DNA of 64,000 nucleotides from positions 19,337-83,336 of the IMG/VR virus record IMGVR_UViG_3300031630_000002; one strand, 5' to 3'. A program made the position numbers and the translations under genes. Of this stretch, positions 7,748-16,334 are shown piece after piece (position 1 is the stretch's first letter; the number at the start of each line of letters is the position of its first letter). A model generated the notes under the pieces. That model saw only the letters and a list, made by a program, of their open reading frames with translations, made no database searches and had not been told where the DNA came from. This stretch comes from a virus.

Positions 7748-8569
7748 ATGAGCAATTACAGCACAAGTTACAATATAAACCAAACTGGCGATCTATACAT
7801 CTTACAGGATCACGGCACATCAACAGGCGCATCACAGTACAATAGTACACGTGGCACAACGGTCAATGCACCCGTTAATTTCAATCGTCTTAAATTATTT
7901 AAGGGACTTGATAACGAGTTGCATTTCTTTATAAAGAATCAAGATCGTAAGCCTATTAAATTATTTAATATGGAAATTAATGCATCATTGGTGTACAGAG
8001 AGACTAACAGTACTATATTAAGTACAAAATGTTCTATCACCGATTACGAATTAGGAAGCGTGAAATTAGTAGTTCGTGCATCCCATTTGTCGAATATAGA
8101 CATGGGGCTATGTGATTTAGTATTAACATATACTAATGATCTGGGTCTTGTATTGCCTATGTTCGTAGATCAGAATATGCGTCCAAATTTCACAGTAGAG
8201 ATATCAGATGAAGCACATGCAATACCGTTGACTTCGCAGTCTGTGACAGCATTCGCATCAGATGGTGCATTTGATTATAGTTCAATTATTGCGGGACCGT
8301 CGTATTACAACAAGCCAAATGGATTGATTACATTTGGTGTATATTGTACTGACTACACGGGTGATTTTTATATGCAGGGAACAACTGCACAATCGCCAGG
8401 ACCGGGAGATTGGTTTGATTTAGATTTGACACCATTCTACGATTACCATGAGTTTAATAATTTTACTGGTATTGAGCCATTTTCGATCGTATCTAATTTA
8501 TCATATCTACGAGCAAAAATTGATAATACATTATCTGGAACTGTAGATAGAATCGTAATAAGAGTATAA
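7748..8569 (+). CDS. Late virion/adhesin-like protein sharing a C-terminal domain with the 45400 gene
   Basis: The 273-residue protein is Ser/Thr/Asn-rich and beta-like. Its last ~90 residues (FGVYCTDYTGDFYMQG ... SPGPGDWFDLDL ... LSYLRAKIDNT ... GTVDRIVIRV) align by eye with the whole second half of the 123-aa protein at 45400 (HVNNFTGRIWLQA ... SPTEADWFNIAL ... FVYVRAKIDRT ... GSVNKIVLMI). The late promoter and the paralogue next to the tail-fibre gene suggest a virion surface or fibre-associated protein. It lies alone between replication genes. The exact virion role is not known. Confidence 0.65.
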   Translation: MSNYSTSYNINQTGDLYILQDHGTSTGASQYNSTRGTTVNAPVNFNRLKLFKGLDNELHFFIKNQDRKPIKLFNMEINASLVYRETNSTILSTKCSITDYELGSVKLVVRASHLSNIDMGLCDLVLTYTNDLGLVLPMFVDQNMRPNFTVEISDEAHAIPLTSQSVTAFASDGAFDYSSIIAGPSYYNKPNGLITFGVYCTDYTGDFYMQGTTAQSPGPGDWFDLDLTPFYDYHEFNNFTGIEPFSIVSNLSYLRAKIDNTLSGTVDRIVIRV

Positions 8570-8576
8570 AAATCTA

Positions 8577-8605
8577 TTGACAAGATCGTATTAATCGTGT
8601 AGAAT
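8577..8605 (+). promoter_or_regulatory. Sigma70-type promoter giving a leaderless primase mRNA
   Basis: TTGACA at 8577-8582, 17-bp spacer, TAGAAT at 8600-8605. The expected start site, 7 bases downstream, is the A of the primase ATG at 8612. Confidence 0.75.
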
Positions 8606-8611
8606 GTATAC

Positions 8612-9619
8612 ATGAGATTAATAATAGATTTTACAAGAACGTTAGTGCCTTCCAATTGGAAGTCTTCGCCGGGCGGTTGGGTTTCTGGTAATTGTCCTGT
8701 GTGTGTTCTTAACGGACATTCGCATGACACCAAAGGTCGCGGTGGTTTTCTTATCACTGATGAAAAATTCCAATACAATTGTTTCAATTGTAATTACGCT
8801 ACTGGCTGGTCTGTCGACAAGCGCATAGATGATCGATTAAGGAAGTTATATAAAGCATTCGGTGCCGATGATAGTGACATTCAACGATTGCAACTACAGT
8901 TGCTTGAAGATCGTGATATTGATGCTATTCTTATCAAGCAACGAGATAAAGATGCTCCTATAAATATCACATGGAAAGCGCAAGAATTACCAGAAGGTGC
9001 AAAGCCTATATCTGAGTATACTGAAGTAACCCCCGAACTTGAAAGAGTATTAGAATACATGGTATCAAGAGGATTAGATCCTACTGATCCGCGTTTCTAT
9101 TATTCACCATCTATGTCACCAGCCCGAATGAAGAATAGATTTATTCATGTATTCACTTATCAAGGTGTGATAGTAGGATATACTGCTAGATGGGTAGGTA
9201 CTCCTTCAAAAGAAATTCCAAAATACTTTACTAAGCAACCTAAAGTCGACTTCGTATATGGATTAGATAGACAAACTAATAAAAAGATTGTTATCGTGAC
9301 AGAGGGACAACTGGATGCATACTTTACAGATGGAATAGCAGTTGGTTCGAATAACATAAACATGCAACAAGGTAACATAATCGATAATTTGAATAAGAAA
9401 ATTATATTGTTGCCTGATGCAGATGCTGCAAGTAAATCATTGGTATCTACCGCAATTGAACGAGGCTGGTATGTGGCATTCCCAGAATGGGATGACTGTA
9501 AAGATGCAGCAGACGCAGCATTGAAGTATGGTGAATTATTCACTATACAAACTATATTAGATAGTGCGATACACGGCAATTTAAAAATACAAGTAATGAT
9601 GAAAAATTACTGCAAATAA
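8612..9619 (+). CDS. 61: DnaG-type primase, T4 gp61-like
   Basis: The protein (335 aa; T4 gp61 is 342) makes RNA primers for lagging-strand synthesis together with the gp41 helicase encoded at 10460. It has an N-terminal zinc-binding domain with CPVC (about 28-31) and CFNC (about 56-59), and a Toprim core with IVIVTEGQLDAYF (about 229-241; E235 catalytic type) and ILLPDADAAS (about 268-277). The ATG lies 7 bases after the promoter -10 box with no ribosome site, so the mRNA is predicted to be leaderless. Confidence 0.92.
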   Translation: MRLIIDFTRTLVPSNWKSSPGGWVSGNCPVCVLNGHSHDTKGRGGFLITDEKFQYNCFNCNYATGWSVDKRIDDRLRKLYKAFGADDSDIQRLQLQLLEDRDIDAILIKQRDKDAPINITWKAQELPEGAKPISEYTEVTPELERVLEYMVSRGLDPTDPRFYYSPSMSPARMKNRFIHVFTYQGVIVGYTARWVGTPSKEIPKYFTKQPKVDFVYGLDRQTNKKIVIVTEGQLDAYFTDGIAVGSNNINMQQGNIIDNLNKKIILLPDADAASKSLVSTAIERGWYVAFPEWDDCKDAADAALKYGELFTIQTILDSAIHGNLKIQVMMKNYCK

Positions 9620-9631
9620 ACGGAATATAAT

Positions 9632-10384
9632 ATGTTAGATGTAATCAAATATAAACAAACAGCAGTCGATGAATCACTAAGATGTGAGTTACGGGGCTTC
9701 ACGATTTTTGTGTCAGACGTACTAGAAGCAGCACAGCAACAGCAGCCTATAAAGAGTTTATGTGAAATAGGAGTATCGCAGGGATCTAAGCATCGTATGT
9801 GGTGTGAAGTTACAACAGATGATTGCGACATTGTGGGAGTTGACGTATATGATCCAGACAGGGCTGAGCATTATGCACTACGACACGAAATAATTCATAT
9901 TGATAATTTAATACGTGCTAGAGAAGTACTCGAAGATTATCCAAAATTGTCGTATGTTTTAGGCGAAGACGGATATCTTGTAGAAACAGTAGATAGAGCA
10001 TTATCAGCAATATCATCTGACAAATTTGATATTGTACTGGATGACGGTGCAACATGCTGGCCAGATATGCGTAACTCTCTGCCATCGTGGAGTCGTGCAA
10101 TAACTGCTACAGGATGTTATATTACAGAAACTCCAACAGGTAATGGTGACACACAGAAAGAAGTTGATCTAGAACAGAACAAAATTTGGTTTGAAGAATT
10201 AGTCGTTCATGGAATGGTAATATTTGATTTATCTGAATTTAATCAGGATGGAGATGAGCATGATAATTATGGAAATTTTGTGGGCATCTGGGCACCCAAT
10301 ATTGATTTGTATGTAACAGTTGTTAAAAAATACGAAGAGTACATTGTGGCAGGCAAGCAACACATAGATCATCTGTTACAGTAG
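9632..10384 (+). CDS. SAM-dependent methyltransferase-like protein
   Basis: A 250-residue protein with a class I methyltransferase-like series: LCEIGVSQGSKH (motif I, about 43-54), IVGVDVYDP (motif II acidic end), and FDIVLDDGATCW (motif IV, about 131-142). The pattern resembles the methyltransferase/cephalosporin-hydroxylase-like group often placed among small-molecule or glycan modifiers. The substrate is unknown. It sits between primase and helicase genes, 12 bases after the primase stop, and is likely cotranscribed with primase. Confidence 0.65.
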   Translation: MLDVIKYKQTAVDESLRCELRGFTIFVSDVLEAAQQQQPIKSLCEIGVSQGSKHRMWCEVTTDDCDIVGVDVYDPDRAEHYALRHEIIHIDNLIRAREVLEDYPKLSYVLGEDGYLVETVDRALSAISSDKFDIVLDDGATCWPDMRNSLPSWSRAITATGCYITETPTGNGDTQKEVDLEQNKIWFEELVVHGMVIFDLSEFNQDGDEHDNYGNFVGIWAPNIDLYVTVVKKYEEYIVAGKQHIDHLLQ

Positions 10385-10402
10385 AATCACTGCAAATAGG
10401 TA

Positions 10403-10431
10403 GTGACAACATAGTATAACTATGTTATAAT
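10403..10431 (+). promoter_or_regulatory. Sigma70-type promoter of the gp41 gene with embedded palindrome
   Basis: GTGACA at 10403-10408, 17-bp spacer, TATAAT at 10426-10431. The spacer is filled by a palindrome described separately. Confidence 0.75.
10408..10426 (+). repeat. Perfect palindrome (operator candidate) in the gp41 promoter
   Basis: AACATAGT-ATA-ACTATGTT is a perfect 8-bp inverted repeat with a 3-base centre lying exactly between the -35 and -10 boxes, the classic repressor or activator position. Confidence 0.6.
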
Positions 10432-10459
10432 ACATCATGTTAATCAAGTAGGAAACCAA

Positions 10460-11854
10460 ATGAGCGAAACAAAAGAATATACAGTGGAACTACAGCAACT
10501 TTTTATTGAGTTCCTGGCACAAGATAAAGATCTATTCCTACGAGTGAATAATATTTTAGAAGCAAGTTACTTCGATAGAACACTCAGGAAGACAGTGCAG
10601 TTTCTTCAAGATCATGTATCATCGTATGGTGCATTGCCCACGACAGATCAGATCAAAGCACTCACTAGCATTAAACTGGCTGGAATTGGCGATACTGTCG
10701 ATGATAGGCATAAGAGTTGGTTTATTGATGAATTTGAAACATTCTGCAAGCATAAAGCATTGGAAGCAGCAATTCTTCAAAGTGCAGATCTTGTAGAAAA
10801 AGGTGAATTTGGCGAAGTAGAGCGCATCATTAAAGAAGCAGTGCAAGTAGGTCTTGCGAAGCATATGGGTATCAACTATTGGGATGATCCTAAAGAGCGT
10901 ATTGAAGCAGCAAGGCATTCGCGAGCAGGTACAAGCACTGGTTGGAAGTCGGTTGATTATAAATTGTTTGGTGGATTTAACCCAGGCGAGTTGAATATCT
11001 TCGCAGCAGCATCAGGTGGTGGTAAAAGTTTATTCTTACAAAACTTGGCACTTAATTGGTCATTGATGGGTAAGAATGTTTTATATGTTTCACTAGAATT
11101 AAGTGAGTCATTGTCAGGTTTACGACTTGATGGTATGTTAACTGGTATGAATACAAAAGCGATCTTCAACGATGTAGAAGGTACAGCGTTGAAAGTAGGT
11201 ATGCAAGGCAAGTCTGCGGGCAAACTACAGATAATTCAAGTACCCAACGGTATCACTACAAATGATTTGACAAGTTACATGAGAGAATTTGAAGTTCAGA
11301 ATGGTGTACGCATCGATGCTATGTTGGTTGACTACTTAGATCTAATGACTCCCGCAGGACGAAAGATCAATGCGAGTGACTTGTTTATTAAAGATAAGTA
11401 TGTTTCTGAAGAATTGCGTAACTTCGCAGTAGAGAATAATGTATTGTTTGCAACTGCGTCACAGTTGAATAGATCGGCAGTTGAAGAAGTAGAATTCGAT
11501 CATAGTCATATCTCTGGTGGTTTAAGTAAGATTCAAACAGCAGATAACGTAATTGGTATCTTTACAAGTCAAGCGATGAGAGAGCGTGGTAGGTATCAAA
11601 TTCAATTTATGAAGACACGTAGTTCATCTGGTGTAGGACAGAAAGTTGATTTAGCGTTTGATATAGAAGGGTTGCGAATTACCGACTTGCCTGATGATGA
11701 GCAAGATACTATAACGAATCAATCTAGTACAATATATGATAAATTAAAGAAGAAAAACACGATAGTTCAAAGTCCCAATGAGGCAGCGCCTGAGCCTACT
11801 AGTACAGAAGACCAATCAGCGCGTCTACGTAGTATTTTAAGAAAACAAGATTAA
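10460..11854 (+). CDS. 41: DnaB-type replicative helicase, T4 gp41-like
   Basis: This 464-residue protein (T4 gp41 is 475) is the hexameric 5'-3' helicase of the phage replisome and pairs with the primase at 8612. It has an N-terminal helical domain, a RecA-type core with Walker A ASGGGKS (about 184-190), Walker B AMLVDYLDLM (about 290-299), and a DnaB-like ATASQLNRSA segment followed by HISGG. The ribosome site is AGGAAACC. It has its own palindrome-bearing promoter; a late promoter just after its stop starts the next unit. Confidence 0.93.
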   Translation: MSETKEYTVELQQLFIEFLAQDKDLFLRVNNILEASYFDRTLRKTVQFLQDHVSSYGALPTTDQIKALTSIKLAGIGDTVDDRHKSWFIDEFETFCKHKALEAAILQSADLVEKGEFGEVERIIKEAVQVGLAKHMGINYWDDPKERIEAARHSRAGTSTGWKSVDYKLFGGFNPGELNIFAAASGGGKSLFLQNLALNWSLMGKNVLYVSLELSESLSGLRLDGMLTGMNTKAIFNDVEGTALKVGMQGKSAGKLQIIQVPNGITTNDLTSYMREFEVQNGVRIDAMLVDYLDLMTPAGRKINASDLFIKDKYVSEELRNFAVENNVLFATASQLNRSAVEEVEFDHSHISGGLSKIQTADNVIGIFTSQAMRERGRYQIQFMKTRSSSGVGQKVDLAFDIEGLRITDLPDDEQDTITNQSSTIYDKLKKKNTIVQSPNEAAPEPTSTEDQSARLRSILRKQD

Positions 11855-11857
11855 ATG

Positions 11858-11866
11858 CATAAATAC
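11858..11866 (+). promoter_or_regulatory. Late promoter (CATAAATAC)
   Basis: CATAAATAC lies 22 bases before the GTG start at 11889, with GGAG at 11877-11880 between. Confidence 0.7.
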
Positions 11867-11888
11867 ACATAAGCATGGAGACATTGAC

Positions 11889-12137
11889 GTGAAGAAACGA
11901 ACTACATCATTATTAGAAGAAATTAATAATATTGCACCAGCCAGAGATACCGCACAATTAATAGAAAGCCGTGGTATTAATGTATTGAGTAGTATGATCA
12001 ATCTTCTTGAAATGATAGAACAGAATTATGATGCTGATATCGCGCAAGATTTACAAAAGCGTATGATATTAGATCTTAAAAATAGAGAACCAAGTCGTTT
12101 TGTGCGCGGTGTAAAAAAACTACGAGACAAAAAATGA
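11889..12137 (+). CDS. Small late protein, unknown
   Basis: An 82-residue, mostly helical protein with a basic C terminus (RFVRGVKKLRDKK). It begins with GTG after GGAG at 11877. The pattern 'KKRTTSLLEEINNIAP...' resembles a small conserved protein I associate with cyanophage virion operons. It is the first gene of the late operon 11889-16918 and overlaps the next start by 4 bases. Confidence 0.6.
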   Translation: MKKRTTSLLEEINNIAPARDTAQLIESRGINVLSSMINLLEMIEQNYDADIAQDLQKRMILDLKNREPSRFVRGVKKLRDKK

Positions 12138-13366
12138 AAATTTCAGAAATTATTAATATTACAGGCAAGAAGAAGCGTGAAGCAAGAGATGCAAGAAATC
12201 GCAGATTGAAGTCTGGATCAGATTTATACGATGTTGATGTATCCGAGTTGGGAGAATCAGTACTATCAGAAAGTCGCATACAGCACGTAGAAGACTTGAT
12301 ATTTTTCCAAGGCAGCAATGGTGCTATGAGAGCAGTTGAAGCACTTCGCAGTATGTCAGGAGATGATCATAAAGCAGTAACACTTAAATGGGATGGAAGT
12401 CCTGCAATGGTATTTGGTCGCGATCAAGACGGTGAGTTTATATTCACAGACAAGTCAGGATTTTCAGCAGTTAAAACAGATGGTAAGGCAAAGAGTCCAG
12501 AACAACTACAAGATATTATGCTTAGTCGTAGTGGTGGTAAGTTCCGTGAAGACCCAAAGCGCATGGCATTTGCAAAACAGTTATCAAATTTGTTTACTAT
12601 ATATGAAAAAGCAGTACCGACTGACTATAGAGGATTCTTTAAAGGCGATCTATTATATCAATCAACGCCTCAAGTTGTCGAAAAGAACTATGTGTTCAAG
12701 CCAAACGTAGTTGAGTATGCAGTAGATGTAGAAAGCGATTTAGGTAAGCGCATTGGTGCAAGTACATCTGGTATTGTGATACATAGAGAAGAAGATGCCA
12801 ATGGTAACGAAGGACCTTTGAGTAACATCGACTTGTTTAACAACCAAAAAGATGTATTGGTAGTACCAAGTGTAACCACAGAACAACCTGTCGAAGTTGA
12901 TACAGGTGCAATTGACCAACTTGAACAAATAATTAAAAAGAATGCAGCAGGCGTTGATGAACTATTAAATGACAACACGCTAACCACACAGAAAATGAAA
13001 GTATTGCCCGAATTACTATACGCATATATGAATAGTAAGGTAGACACGGGTCTAACTAAGTTAGGTGCAGATTTCCCAACTTGGTTAGAGAATAGAAAAC
13101 AAGTTTCAGATAAAATGAAAGTCAAAGTATTAGAATATATTGGTCAACATAAAGTTGCATTCGTTGCATTATGGAATGTAGTAGCAGCAGTTATGGCTAC
13201 TAAAGACGATATCATTGGTAAATTTGATAGTCAAGGTGGACAAGTGAAGCAAAGCATTAACGGTCAGCCAGGCGGAGAAGGTTACGTACTCGCTCATCCC
13301 AAAGGTGATATGAAGTTAGTTCCAAGAGCAACGTTTAGTGCAGCAAATAGAGGAGTGGTAAGATAA
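12134..13366 (+). CDS. Late protein with ligase-like KxDG nucleotidyltransferase motifs
   Basis: The 410-residue protein carries VTLKWDGSPAMVFG (about 82-95), which fits nucleotidyltransferase motif I (K85-W-D87-G88) of DNA/RNA ligases. Further ligase-like pieces are YRGFFKGDLLYQ (motif III type) and C-terminal GEGYVLAHPKGDMKLVPR (about 381-398; EGYV and K394 like motifs IV and V). I recall this family as a phage DUF (DUF6267-like) of unknown activity. It starts MKISEII, the N-terminal pattern shared by several late proteins here, so it may be packaged in the head. Enzyme activity is inferred only. Confidence 0.6.
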   Translation: MKISEIINITGKKKREARDARNRRLKSGSDLYDVDVSELGESVLSESRIQHVEDLIFFQGSNGAMRAVEALRSMSGDDHKAVTLKWDGSPAMVFGRDQDGEFIFTDKSGFSAVKTDGKAKSPEQLQDIMLSRSGGKFREDPKRMAFAKQLSNLFTIYEKAVPTDYRGFFKGDLLYQSTPQVVEKNYVFKPNVVEYAVDVESDLGKRIGASTSGIVIHREEDANGNEGPLSNIDLFNNQKDVLVVPSVTTEQPVEVDTGAIDQLEQIIKKNAAGVDELLNDNTLTTQKMKVLPELLYAYMNSKVDTGLTKLGADFPTWLENRKQVSDKMKVKVLEYIGQHKVAFVALWNVVAAVMATKDDIIGKFDSQGGQVKQSINGQPGGEGYVLAHPKGDMKLVPRATFSAANRGVVR

Positions 13367-14058
13367 TGTCAGATGAATTAGAATTTATGCAAACTCTGGG
13401 CGAAGCAAGAATGTTCAGAACAAGAAATCAAATTGCTAGTGCAGGAGCGAGGGGTTTAACTGATCATTTGTTCGTTAGTCTTATGAGTCTATATGCAATG
13501 AGCAATGATTACAATTATGCACCTGTTGCAAAGGCATATGCACAACGAACCACTGCGATGGGCAATTTCAATCGTCCAAGTCCAAGCAGTCCAGATTTAT
13601 ATCAAACAATTTTTAGTATTCAGCGTCCAAGTGAAATGTTTAGTGACGAGAAAGACACTATGTTGATGGGCAAAGTAAAGATTGATACTCCGAAGATAAA
13701 GCAATTCTTACAAAAGATCAAAACTGGTAATATGAGTCCAGCAGTGGCTCAGCAGTTCTTTTTTAAGTTAGAAAAAGATTTAAAGATTCAAGATCCTAAG
13801 TTGCGTGCAGCACGTCGACTAACACAAGATTGGACTAAATTGTCAACACAGCAACAGCAATTGGTTACAACTCAATTAATGAGATATTTCAGAATGAATG
13901 CTCGTCGTAGTGACTTGATGCCATTATATTCAAAGTTTGCAAAAGACAAAGGTCTTGAGATTAACGATGCTAAGAAATCAAGCATTGGTAACACATTGGC
14001 AAAGGGCGCCGCTGCATTTGCAGTTGGTTACGCCGCTGGTAAAGCGTTAGAACTTTAA
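13366..14058 (+). CDS. Late protein with C-terminal glycine-zipper helix
   Basis: A 230-residue protein that overlaps the previous stop by one base (TAATG). Its first residues contain an LGEA triplet like a prohead-protease site. The middle is basic and Gln-rich (LSTQQQQLVTTQLMRYF), and it ends with a hydrophobic Gly/Ala helix (GNTLAKGAAAFAVGYAAGKA). The last feature could insert into a membrane. No enzymatic motif is seen; a virion or ejected protein is the best guess from its operon. Confidence 0.6.
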   Translation: MSDELEFMQTLGEARMFRTRNQIASAGARGLTDHLFVSLMSLYAMSNDYNYAPVAKAYAQRTTAMGNFNRPSPSSPDLYQTIFSIQRPSEMFSDEKDTMLMGKVKIDTPKIKQFLQKIKTGNMSPAVAQQFFFKLEKDLKIQDPKLRAARRLTQDWTKLSTQQQQLVTTQLMRYFRMNARRSDLMPLYSKFAKDKGLEINDAKKSSIGNTLAKGAAAFAVGYAAGKALEL

Positions 14059-14059
14059 C

Positions 14060-14467
14060 ATGCGCATTGAGCATGTATTATACACGCTGGTTGATATTAC
14101 TGATACTGGCGTTAATAATCCTAAAGGTTCCACTATGGAATTCCGTCAAGCCCAAAATTTAAATTCATTGATACAGGTGTTGAGTATGCGTACCCAGCCA
14201 TTAAACCTAATTGTGACGAAACTTGAAAATGCGTCAATGAGTGAATATAAATTTGGTTCAAAATTCAAAGATACTCATTCTGTATGGAAATTAATATTCA
14301 CGACAGATTCACAAGATGCATATCGTTCAGGTGATGGCAAATACACACATTTAATAAATGACTGCAATAATGTTCCTATGCACACTGAATTAACTGAAAC
14401 CATTAAATTCAATCCGAGTAGTATGTCCACACAGAATAAAAAAATCAAAAACATCTATTTTATATAA
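14060..14467 (+). CDS. Conserved late protein, unknown
   Basis: A 135-residue protein with VLYTLVDITDTGV near the start and QAQNLNSLIQVLSMRTQPL next, a pattern I recall from a small conserved protein in T4-like cyanophage late operons. No activity is known. It directly follows the previous stop, with weak ribosome-site spacing, so coupled translation is likely. Confidence 0.6.
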   Translation: MRIEHVLYTLVDITDTGVNNPKGSTMEFRQAQNLNSLIQVLSMRTQPLNLIVTKLENASMSEYKFGSKFKDTHSVWKLIFTTDSQDAYRSGDGKYTHLINDCNNVPMHTELTETIKFNPSSMSTQNKKIKNIYFI

Positions 14468-14479
14468 TAAGCGTCTTTG

Positions 14480-14488
14480 CATAAATAC
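14480..14488 (+). promoter_or_regulatory. Late promoter (CATAAATAC)
   Basis: CATAAATAC lies 27 bases before the ATG chosen at 14516. It argues against the upstream in-frame TTG at 14477, which would translate through the promoter. A short GACG-CAGAG-CGTC hairpin (14497-14509) would sit at the 5' end of the mRNA. Confidence 0.6.
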
Positions 14489-14515
14489 TTAGAAGAGACG
14501 CAGAGCGTCCCAAGA

Positions 14516-14914
14516 ATGAAAATCAGCTCTTTTGAAGACGCAGATAGTATGGAATCAATTATGTCAATACGTCAGTCAAGATTAGAGCGTGAAAATCTCG
14601 AAGCCCATGTGGATTTATGTGCAGAGAGGTATCGCGTGTTAGAAGAAAAATTTACTAATTTGGAAGCGAAAGTTAACGATTCCAATAAACGAATAGAAGA
14701 AAAGTTAGATGATAGTACTGAACGATTAGAAAAGAAAGTCGATCAAATATCAGATAATATGTCTGATATGATTGAGAGAAATCGTTTAGGCAAAGATAGC
14801 AATATGAGATTGATTGTAGCAGCAGCAGGAACGGTTATTGTAGGTTTAATATCAGTTGTTGGTATGTTGATGATAAATTTACAGTCAATGACTCCAATAG
14901 CAGGGATCGGATAG
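14516..14914 (+). CDS. Coiled-coil late protein with C-terminal membrane segment
   Basis: The 132-residue protein has a long heptad-like coiled coil (about 22-95: RVLEEKFTNLEAKVNDSNKR, then RLEKKVDQISDNM) and one hydrophobic segment near the end (IVAAAGTVIVGLISVVGMLMI). Start 14516 (MKISSFEDA) is chosen because it follows the late promoter and begins with the MKI motif of neighbouring late proteins. The layout suits a small membrane-anchored or tape-like virion protein; a holin is less likely with one membrane segment. Confidence 0.6.
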   Translation: MKISSFEDADSMESIMSIRQSRLERENLEAHVDLCAERYRVLEEKFTNLEAKVNDSNKRIEEKLDDSTERLEKKVDQISDNMSDMIERNRLGKDSNMRLIVAAAGTVIVGLISVVGMLMINLQSMTPIAGIG

Positions 14915-14917
14915 AAG

Positions 14918-15205
14918 ATGATACTTAATGAAGCATACAATACAGTTATTTCCGAATCAAAGGTAGTCTTTGCTAAGAGAGGAAATAAGGTTGTTAAGAA
15001 ATTTAGATGTACCGTAGGGAAGCGTAAAGGTAGAGTTGTATCAAGTCCTCAGCAATGTGCCGCACCAATTGATATTAAAAAACGATTCTTAATGAAAAAG
15101 ACAAAAGCATCTAAGGGTGCTAGGATGACGAAAAAAGCGCAAAAGACAAAGCGCGTCAATCCAACGAGTAAAATCGTAAAACAATTAAACAAATCGAGAC
15201 GATAA
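14918..15205 (+). CDS. Small, very basic late protein
   Basis: A 95-residue protein with about a third Lys/Arg. It contains VVKKFRCTVGKRKGRVVSSPQQCAAPIDIKKR-type sequence and a C-terminal basic tail, a pattern I recall from a conserved cyanophage protein. The N terminus MILNEAY...ISES has prohead-protease-like LNE|A and ISE|S triplets. High charge suggests packaging with DNA in the head. Function unknown. Confidence 0.65.
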   Translation: MILNEAYNTVISESKVVFAKRGNKVVKKFRCTVGKRKGRVVSSPQQCAAPIDIKKRFLMKKTKASKGARMTKKAQKTKRVNPTSKIVKQLNKSRR

Positions 15206-16125
15206 TGGAAATCAAGAACAATAGTATTATACATACAGTGCGCGATTATGCACTAGAGCAGTTTGGTGTAGAATTAACTGATGAACAGATCAGTGCAGAT
15301 CTAAGAGACTTGAATTTCTCTGGTACATTGCAATTAACTACAGCACTAAAGACAAATGACAATGATCTATTTACTAAGTATATCACTCTAGATCTCGATG
15401 AAGGGTATACAGTGCTTCCATCAATGGATAAAGAGCGTTATCAAGAGCGCAATGGTTTAGAAGGTCCGTTTATGTTGCGATCTGGTAAAGTAGTATATTA
15501 TGATGCAACAGAAGGTCTATACTATGATCCAGATACTGATTACTATATGTCGTATGAAGAGTACGCACAGCATGACAAAGATAGCAGAATGCAAGAGATG
15601 CAATCTCCTGGCGTTGTAGCAAATTTAAAAAATGAGCGCGACGATGAAGAACAATTAGACGAAATGTTACCGATTATCGGAGCAATTGGCAGAGTCGCGC
15701 TAGGTTTGACTGTAAGAAGTTTGGCGGGCAAATCAACTCCTGCAACAACAACTACGTCACCAAAGGCGGGTCATCCCAGCGCACTGTCAAAGACTTCATC
15801 AGATAGGTATGACGAATCAAAGAAGTTCGTATCTCAAATGACTCCTGCTGAAAAGAAAGAACATGATGCTCGTCGTAAAGAGTATAATGCTCATCAGAAA
15901 TCTCAGCGCAACGAAGAGACTATTGAAGAGCGTAAGGTAGCAGGTGCACCCGGCGGAAACGCAGCATACGGCAGTGACACGGTATCTACTGGTCGTACGA
16001 CATCTACTGATCCTGATGATGTACAGCAAGACGCAAACTCAGATGCATCAGCAAGCAATGCAGGCGCAGTTGGTGATAATGCAAGTGCTATTGAAAAATT
16101 AAAGAAACTCGCAGGTCTAAAGTAA
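15205..16125 (+). CDS. Late protein with disordered C-terminal half
   Basis: A 306-residue protein. The first 150 residues are acidic and Tyr-rich (YYDPDTDYYMSYEEYAQHD); a short hydrophobic stretch LPIIGAIGRVALGLTVRSLAG (about 155-175) follows; the rest is a low-complexity Ser/Thr/Ala/Asp tail ending in IEKLKKLAGLK. It overlaps both neighbours by one base. It is probably virion-associated; no fold is recognised. Confidence 0.6.
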   Translation: MEIKNNSIIHTVRDYALEQFGVELTDEQISADLRDLNFSGTLQLTTALKTNDNDLFTKYITLDLDEGYTVLPSMDKERYQERNGLEGPFMLRSGKVVYYDATEGLYYDPDTDYYMSYEEYAQHDKDSRMQEMQSPGVVANLKNERDDEEQLDEMLPIIGAIGRVALGLTVRSLAGKSTPATTTTSPKAGHPSALSKTSSDRYDESKKFVSQMTPAEKKEHDARRKEYNAHQKSQRNEETIEERKVAGAPGGNAAYGSDTVSTGRTTSTDPDDVQQDANSDASASNAGAVGDNASAIEKLKKLAGLK

Positions 16126-16334
16126 TGAAACTTGTCGAGTGTCCTGGAGGAATCTCAATCATATTATCAAATACTGAATATAAAGTATATGATAAGATTG
16201 TTGAAGAAACATGTAAATCAGATTTTACTGAGCGTGAAGCATTTGTTGCTAAATCATTAGTATCGAAAGGCGTTCTTACTAGAGTAGTAAGAGAAGGTAA
16301 GGTATATTTTAAGAGACTTAGAGGCAGTTTATAA
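16125..16334 (+). CDS. Small late protein, unknown
   Basis: A 69-residue basic protein (MKLVECPGGISI...) coupled to both neighbours by TAATG overlaps. Its C-terminal pattern AFVAKSLVSKGVLTRVVREGKVYF looks like a small winged-helix core, which is only a visual impression. Function unknown. Confidence 0.55.
   Translation: MKLVECPGGISIILSNTEYKVYDKIVEETCKSDFTEREAFVAKSLVSKGVLTRVVREGKVYFKRLRGSL

Noticed and set aside
12688-13125. Long minus-strand frames inside plus-strand genes (also at 9160, 17364, 22414, 42564)
   Set aside because: They lie entirely antisense to genes with strong homology or coupled starts, lack ribosome sites, and have Ser/Leu/Cys-rich shadow composition.
14477-14515. Upstream TTG start for the coiled-coil gene
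   Set aside because: It would translate through the late promoter CATAAATAC; ATG 14516 fits the promoter and the MKI start pattern.
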